A DNA stretch of 64,000 nt from Clostridia bacterium (lineage in GTDB: Bacteria > Bacillota > Clostridia > Christensenellales > Borkfalkiaceae): positions 1-64,000 of the forward strand of contig JAFTWU010000004.1 of NCBI GenBank assembly GCA_017465145.1, given 5' to 3'. A model generated the notes under the pieces. That model ran no database searches. It was not told the origin of the DNA and saw only the letters and a list, made by a program, of their open reading frames with translations. Each line of letters begins with the position of its first letter. The first letter of the stretch is position 1. Positions 60,510 to 64,000 of the stretch are shown here, piece by piece. Position numbers and translations under genes: made by a program.

Positions 60510-60542
60510 AAAAGTGTGCATATGAATCTATGCACACTTTTT
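60510..60542 (+). terminator. Terminator of the DUF554 gene
   Basis: A 13-bp stem (60510-60522 with 60529-60541), loop TGAATC, short T-run. Confidence 0.82.
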
Positions 60543-60646
60543 CATTTTACATTTATACCGTTAATCGCCTACAGCGTGCAATTAAACGGGGGTAAAGGGG
60601 CGTATTAACACAGGCTTAGCGCCTTAAATTGTCGTTAAAATCTATG

Positions 60647-61399
60647 TTATTTTTCGCAAATAAACTCTGCGCTAATTTCGCTATCAAAATAGTCCTTTTT
60701 GTCGCTATCTGAAATTATAAAATCAACGTCGTCTACGTCGCAAATTTTATATTGACCACTACCGCCGAACTTAGTGCTATCGCAAAGTAATACAACTTTA
60801 CTTGCATTTTTAATAAGGGAACGACGCGATGAAACTTCTTCTTCAAAACAGTCGAAAACGCCACCGTCTTTAGTGATAGAAGAAGTAGATAAAAAGGCGA
60901 TATCCGCGCGGTAATTATTAAAGGCGTTTGCCGTTTGTTCACCCACTAAAACCGAACGGTTGGTGGGGGATATCTTTCCGCCGGTAGAGTATGCGGTAAC
61001 GTTGTTTTTAGAAAGTAGCGATAAGGTGTCAATGCCGTTTGTAACAACGCGAATATCATTAAATTCTTTAAGGTATTCGGCAATATAAAAAGCAGAAGTA
61101 GAGCCGTCTAAAAAAATCAAATCGCCGTTTTTAATAAGTTTAATAGCGGCAAGTGCCATTTTCTTTTTTTCAAGGCTGTTTTTATGCGAACGGAAAGTAA
61201 AACTAGGAAAATAATTGTTGGTGTCGTTAAGTTGAACTCCGCCGTGCGTACGAATAACTAAACCCTTTTCTTGCAAAGCGGAAAGTTTGCGCCTTACGGT
61301 AGACGTAGAAACGTTTAACGCGCTTGCAATATTCTCTACTTTTGCAAATTGCTTTTCTTGTATAAACTCAAAAATAAGTTGTTCTTGTTTTTTGCTCAT
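60647..61399 (-). CDS. DeoR/GlpR-family repressor
   Basis: This protein has 250 residues. The N-terminal winged helix (QLIFEFIQEKQFAKVENIAS, then STVRRKLSALQEKGLVIRTHGG) is the DeoR-type reader. The C-terminal sugar-phosphate sensor has the family's FLDGSTSAFYIAEYL, VVTNGIDTLSLL and VLLCDSTKFG. Members sense phosphorylated sugars or glycerol 3-phosphate. It is divergent from a glycerol-3-phosphate dehydrogenase gene, which makes glycerol 3-phosphate the likely signal and the intergenic region 61400-61582 the likely operator. The ligand is inferred. Confidence 0.9.
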   Translation of the reverse strand: MSKKQEQLIFEFIQEKQFAKVENIASALNVSTSTVRRKLSALQEKGLVIRTHGGVQLNDTNNYFPSFTFRSHKNSLEKKKMALAAIKLIKNGDLIFLDGSTSAFYIAEYLKEFNDIRVVTNGIDTLSLLSKNNVTAYSTGGKISPTNRSVLVGEQTANAFNNYRADIAFLSTSSITKDGGVFDCFEEEVSSRRSLIKNASKVVLLCDSTKFGGSGQYKICDVDDVDFIISDSDKKDYFDSEISAEFICEK

Positions 61400-61551
61400 A
61401 AAACCCTGCCAAATTGATTATAATGCGCAATATTTTCTGCATAGTTACCGATATAAGCGTCAAAAAGAAAAAATCGCGCAAAAACTTTTGTTTATTTGCT
61501 TATTTATATTATAATTATAATAGCAAAAAAGTCAACGACTTTGAAAAAAAT

Positions 61552-61572
61552 AAGGTATACGAAAAAGGTATA
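61552..61572 (+). promoter_or_regulatory. Direct repeat AAGGTATA upstream of the glpA-like gene
   Basis: Two copies of AAGGTATA, 13 bases apart start to start, lie just before the ATG at 61583. The second also serves as part of the ribosome binding region. They may be part of the repressor site; no clear -35/-10 pair could be fixed in this region. Confidence 0.35.
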
Positions 61573-61582
61573 GGAATTAAAC

Positions 61583-63013
61583 ATGTTTGATATAGCAGTA
61601 ATCGGTGGTGGAGTAATCGGTGGCACGATACTTCGCGAATTAACTAAATATCAGTTAAACGTATGCGTGCTTGAGAGTTGCGACGACGTAAGTATGGGGC
61701 AAAGCAAGGCAAATAGCGGTATAGTGCACGCTGGCTACGATGCAAAACCCAATTCGTTAAAGGCAAAGTTCAACGTTTTAGGCAATAAAATGATGAGCGC
61801 ATACGCTAGTGAACTTGGCGTTAAATATAAAAACAACGGCTCTTTAGTTTTAGCGTTTAGTGAAGAAGATTTAACCGTTTTAGAAGAACTTAAAACACGT
61901 GGCGAAACAAACGGCGTTGAACGTCTTAGCATAATTGATAGGGCGGAATTAAATAGGCTAGAACCAAACGTAAGCGATAACGCTGTAGGCGCACTTTACG
62001 CACCAACGGGCGGTATTATTTGCCCTTACGAATTAACGATTGCATCTATCGGCAACGCTATGGATAATGGTGCAAAACTCTATTGCAATTTTGAAGTAGC
62101 GTCGGCTAAAAAACTAGAAAACGGCTATGAAATAATCTCAACTGACGGAAATAAAGTTAGCGCAAAAATAGTAATCAACTGTGCGGGTATTAATAGCGGA
62201 AAGGTCGCGTCTATATTCGGTGACGACACGCTTAATATCAAAGGCAGAAAAGGTGAATATATCTTACTTGATAGGGAAAGCGGAGATTTCGTTTCACACA
62301 CCCTATTTTGCACCCCGTCTAAAGCGGGCAAGGGTATACTTGTAACGCAAACGGTAGACGGTAATATTTTGCTTGGGCCTACCGCAACCGAAGTTGAGAA
62401 CCCCGCCCCCGTAACAACTGCGCAAGGCTTGGCGTTTGTCGTTGATAAGGTTAAGTCAATGTGTAAAAATCCACCCCTTTTTAATAGCATAACGTCTTTT
62501 GCTGGGGTAAGGGCATATAGCGATAAAGGTGACTTTATCATTGAAAAAAGTGCGATAGCGGAAAACCTTATAAACGTAGCGGGCATAGAGTCGCCGGGGC
62601 TAACTTCCGCACCCGCGATTGCTAAATTCGTTGCAGAAGAAATCGTTGCCAAAATGACTAGTTTAGTCAAGAACGAAAAGTTTAACGGCAAGCGCACCCC
62701 CGACTATTTTTTCAAAAATTTATCCATTGAAGAAAAGAACGAATTGATAAAAAAAGATAGCACCTATGGTAAGATTATTTGCAGATGCGAAGGTATTACC
62801 GAAGGGGAAATTATCCGTGCCGTGCGCGAAAACCCAAAGGCTATGACCATAGACGCGGTAAAGCGTAGAACAAGGGCGGGCATGGGTAGATGTCAAGGCG
62901 GTTTTTGTCAACCACACGTGGCGGAAATCATTGCGCGCGAACACAATATCGCATATGAAAAAGTTCAAAAGGGTGGCAAAAATTCCACCTTGTTAGTAGG
63001 TAAGGTAAAATGA
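61583..63013 (+). CDS. glpA: FAD-dependent glycerol-3-phosphate dehydrogenase-like protein with BFD iron-sulfur end
   Basis: This protein has 476 residues. An N-terminal FAD-binding motif (IAVIGGGVIGGTILRELTKY) and a DAO-type oxidase core (KANSGIVHAGYDAKPNS, then VASIFGDDTLNIKGRKGEYI) are followed by a BFD-type [2Fe-2S] domain with four cysteines: CRCEGITEGEIIRAV and GRCQGGFC (~395-450). This is the Clostridia layout of GlpA-like glycerol-3-phosphate oxidation. The next gene overlaps by four bases (ATGA) and encodes the NAD-linked partner. The divergent DeoR-type gene is the likely repressor. Substrate is inferred from operon layout. Confidence 0.9.
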   Translation: MFDIAVIGGGVIGGTILRELTKYQLNVCVLESCDDVSMGQSKANSGIVHAGYDAKPNSLKAKFNVLGNKMMSAYASELGVKYKNNGSLVLAFSEEDLTVLEELKTRGETNGVERLSIIDRAELNRLEPNVSDNAVGALYAPTGGIICPYELTIASIGNAMDNGAKLYCNFEVASAKKLENGYEIISTDGNKVSAKIVINCAGINSGKVASIFGDDTLNIKGRKGEYILLDRESGDFVSHTLFCTPSKAGKGILVTQTVDGNILLGPTATEVENPAPVTTAQGLAFVVDKVKSMCKNPPLFNSITSFAGVRAYSDKGDFIIEKSAIAENLINVAGIESPGLTSAPAIAKFVAEEIVAKMTSLVKNEKFNGKRTPDYFFKNLSIEEKNELIKKDSTYGKIICRCEGITEGEIIRAVRENPKAMTIDAVKRRTRAGMGRCQGGFCQPHVAEIIAREHNIAYEKVQKGGKNSTLLVGKVK

Positions 63014-64000
63014 AAAACAATTACGATTTAGTCATCATTGGCGGTGGCCCTGCAGGGCTTGCTGCAGCCCTTTCTGCATATGATAACGGTGCTAAAGATA
63101 TTTTGATTATAGAGCGCGAAAACAGAACGGGCGGAATATTAAATCAATGCATACATAACGGCTTTGGTTTAACTAGGTTTAAGGAAAGTTTATCAGGTCC
63201 CGAATATGCTGCACGCTTTAAAACTGAAGTAAATAAACGCGGTATAGAAATCTTAACGGAAACCACCGTTTTGGGCTTTAATAAAGATAAAATCGTTACG
63301 GCAACAAGTCCCGTTTACGGCATATTTACCGTGCAAGCAAAGGCGATAATTCTTGCCATGGGTTGCAGAGAACGTAGCCGTGGCGCGTTAAATATCCCCG
63401 GCAGTAGACCTGCAGGTATTTACTCGGCGGGAACGGCTCAAAAATACGTTAACGTAAAGGGCTATATGCCTGGCAAAGAAGTCGTTATTCTAGGCTCTGG
63501 CGATATAGGTTTAATTATGGCGCGCCGTATGACGCTAGAAGGTGCTAAGGTGCACGCCGTATGCGAAATAATGCCCTATTCAAGCGGGTTAAAGCGCAAT
63601 ATCGTGCAATGTTTAGACGACTTTGGTATTCCGCTATATCTAAACCACACCATAACGGAAATTCGCGGTGAAGGTAGAGTTACGGGTGTAACCATTTCTC
63701 AAGTAGACGAATTCAAACGCCCCATACCCAACACGGAAAAGAGTTTTAACTGCGATACCGTGCTATTTTCCGTAGGTTTAATCCCTGAAAACGAACTTGC
63801 AAAAAGCGCGGGCGTACCCTTATCTGCAAGAACGCGTGGTGCTATCGTTTATCAAAACAGAGAAACGCTAACTAGCGGTGTATTTGCGTGCGGTAACGCT
63901 TTACAAGTGCACGACCTAGTAGATTTCGTTTCAGATGAAGCGGAACTTGCAGGCAGGTCGGCGGCGGAATATATCATTAAAGGAGCAACTATTCACGATG
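63010..64000 (+). CDS. FAD/NAD-binding oxidoreductase, glpB-like partner, cut by window end
   Basis: The visible part is 330 residues and the frame is open at the window edge. It has two nucleotide-binding sites: an N-terminal FAD motif LVIIGGGPAGLAAALSAYDN and a second VVILGSGDIGLIMARRMTLE (~157-176). NQCIHNGFGLTRF and AMGCRERSRGALNIPG are typical of the NAD(P)H-dependent partner that follows glpA in Clostridia, where a DUF1667 gene usually comes next. It overlaps the glpA-like stop by four bases, so the two are coupled. Likely passes electrons from glycerol 3-phosphate oxidation to NAD. Confidence 0.88.
   Translation, partial: MKNNYDLVIIGGGPAGLAAALSAYDNGAKDILIIERENRTGGILNQCIHNGFGLTRFKESLSGPEYAARFKTEVNKRGIEILTETTVLGFNKDKIVTATSPVYGIFTVQAKAIILAMGCRERSRGALNIPGSRPAGIYSAGTAQKYVNVKGYMPGKEVVILGSGDIGLIMARRMTLEGAKVHAVCEIMPYSSGLKRNIVQCLDDFGIPLYLNHTITEIRGEGRVTGVTISQVDEFKRPIPNTEKSFNCDTVLFSVGLIPENELAKSAGVPLSARTRGAIVYQNRETLTSGVFACGNALQVHDLVDFVSDEAELAGRSAAEYIIKGATIHD

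Noticed and set aside
62125-62697. Minus-strand frame of 190 codons inside the glpA-like gene
   Set aside because: Antisense shadow of a well-supported enzyme gene.

Overview
The window looks like a chromosomal segment from an anaerobic, low-GC, Gram-positive gut-type bacterium of the Clostridia. My guess is an uncultured relative of the Christensenellales, but this is inference and I cannot place it by search. The pointers are a SpoVG-like protein, DegV, CPBP and DUF1461/DUF554 membrane families, a surface-foldase-like lipoprotein behind mfd, a Clostridia-style GlpA/BFD oxidoreductase operon, at least four lipoproteins, many TTGACA-17-TATAAT promoters and short GC-stem terminators after most units. 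No rRNA or CRISPR array was seen. One tRNA (Gln, CTG) is present.

Layout. 1-1014: tail of a mobile element (serine recombinase C-terminus plus SpoVG-like protein), richer in G+C than the rest, ending in hairpins and an inverted repeat. 1121-11624: accessory island of sensory and regulatory genes. It holds two helix-turn-helix proteins fused to membrane domains, a LemA protein with a large single-pass partner, nagB, a cytosolic sialidase-like protein, a flavin reductase, a double-HTH repressor facing an overlooked 53-codon gene, and a small XRE repressor facing a membrane protein through twin operators. 11819-15826: alanine/sodium symporter, MFS transporter and HAD phosphatase. 15975-22682: a 2235-residue lipoprotein on the minus strand built of about seven 175-residue modules. 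23091-30460: metabolic singletons (deacetylase-like, aldo/keto reductase, cysteine synthase, cation/proton antiporter, DUF1295, DegV, amidohydrolase). 30646-36819: membrane and lipid neighbourhood (DUF5058 pair with an M20 peptidase, AIG1/Pr6Pr-like protein, PlsC acyltransferase, organophosphate-type MFS). 36947-40175: glyQS and glnS, divergent. 40250-43936: BspA-like leucine-rich lipoprotein and small envelope proteins. 44023-51801: housekeeping run (CPBP protease, rlmH, M14 peptidase, tadA, prs, pth, mfd). 51970-60426: foldase-like lipoprotein, DnaQ-type exonuclease, AEC transporter, tRNA-Gln, HD phosphohydrolase, esterase, an acyltransferase/zinc-ribbon fusion with rsmE, and DUF554. 60647-64000: glycerol-3-phosphate catabolism, with a DeoR/GlpR repressor divergent from glpA and a glpB-like gene that runs off the window.

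How it works together. Envelope and lipid functions dominate: two PlsC-type acyltransferases, a putative glycerol-phosphate importer, a glycerol-3-phosphate oxidising operon, an AIG1-like protein and several lipoproteins. Regulation is mostly local, with palindromes at or beside promoters at 11110, 11141, 26046, 27546 and 59523. The two most unusual items are the giant modular lipoprotein and the LemA/single-pass protein/membrane-anchored XRE gene set, which has the layout of a surface-sensing unit.
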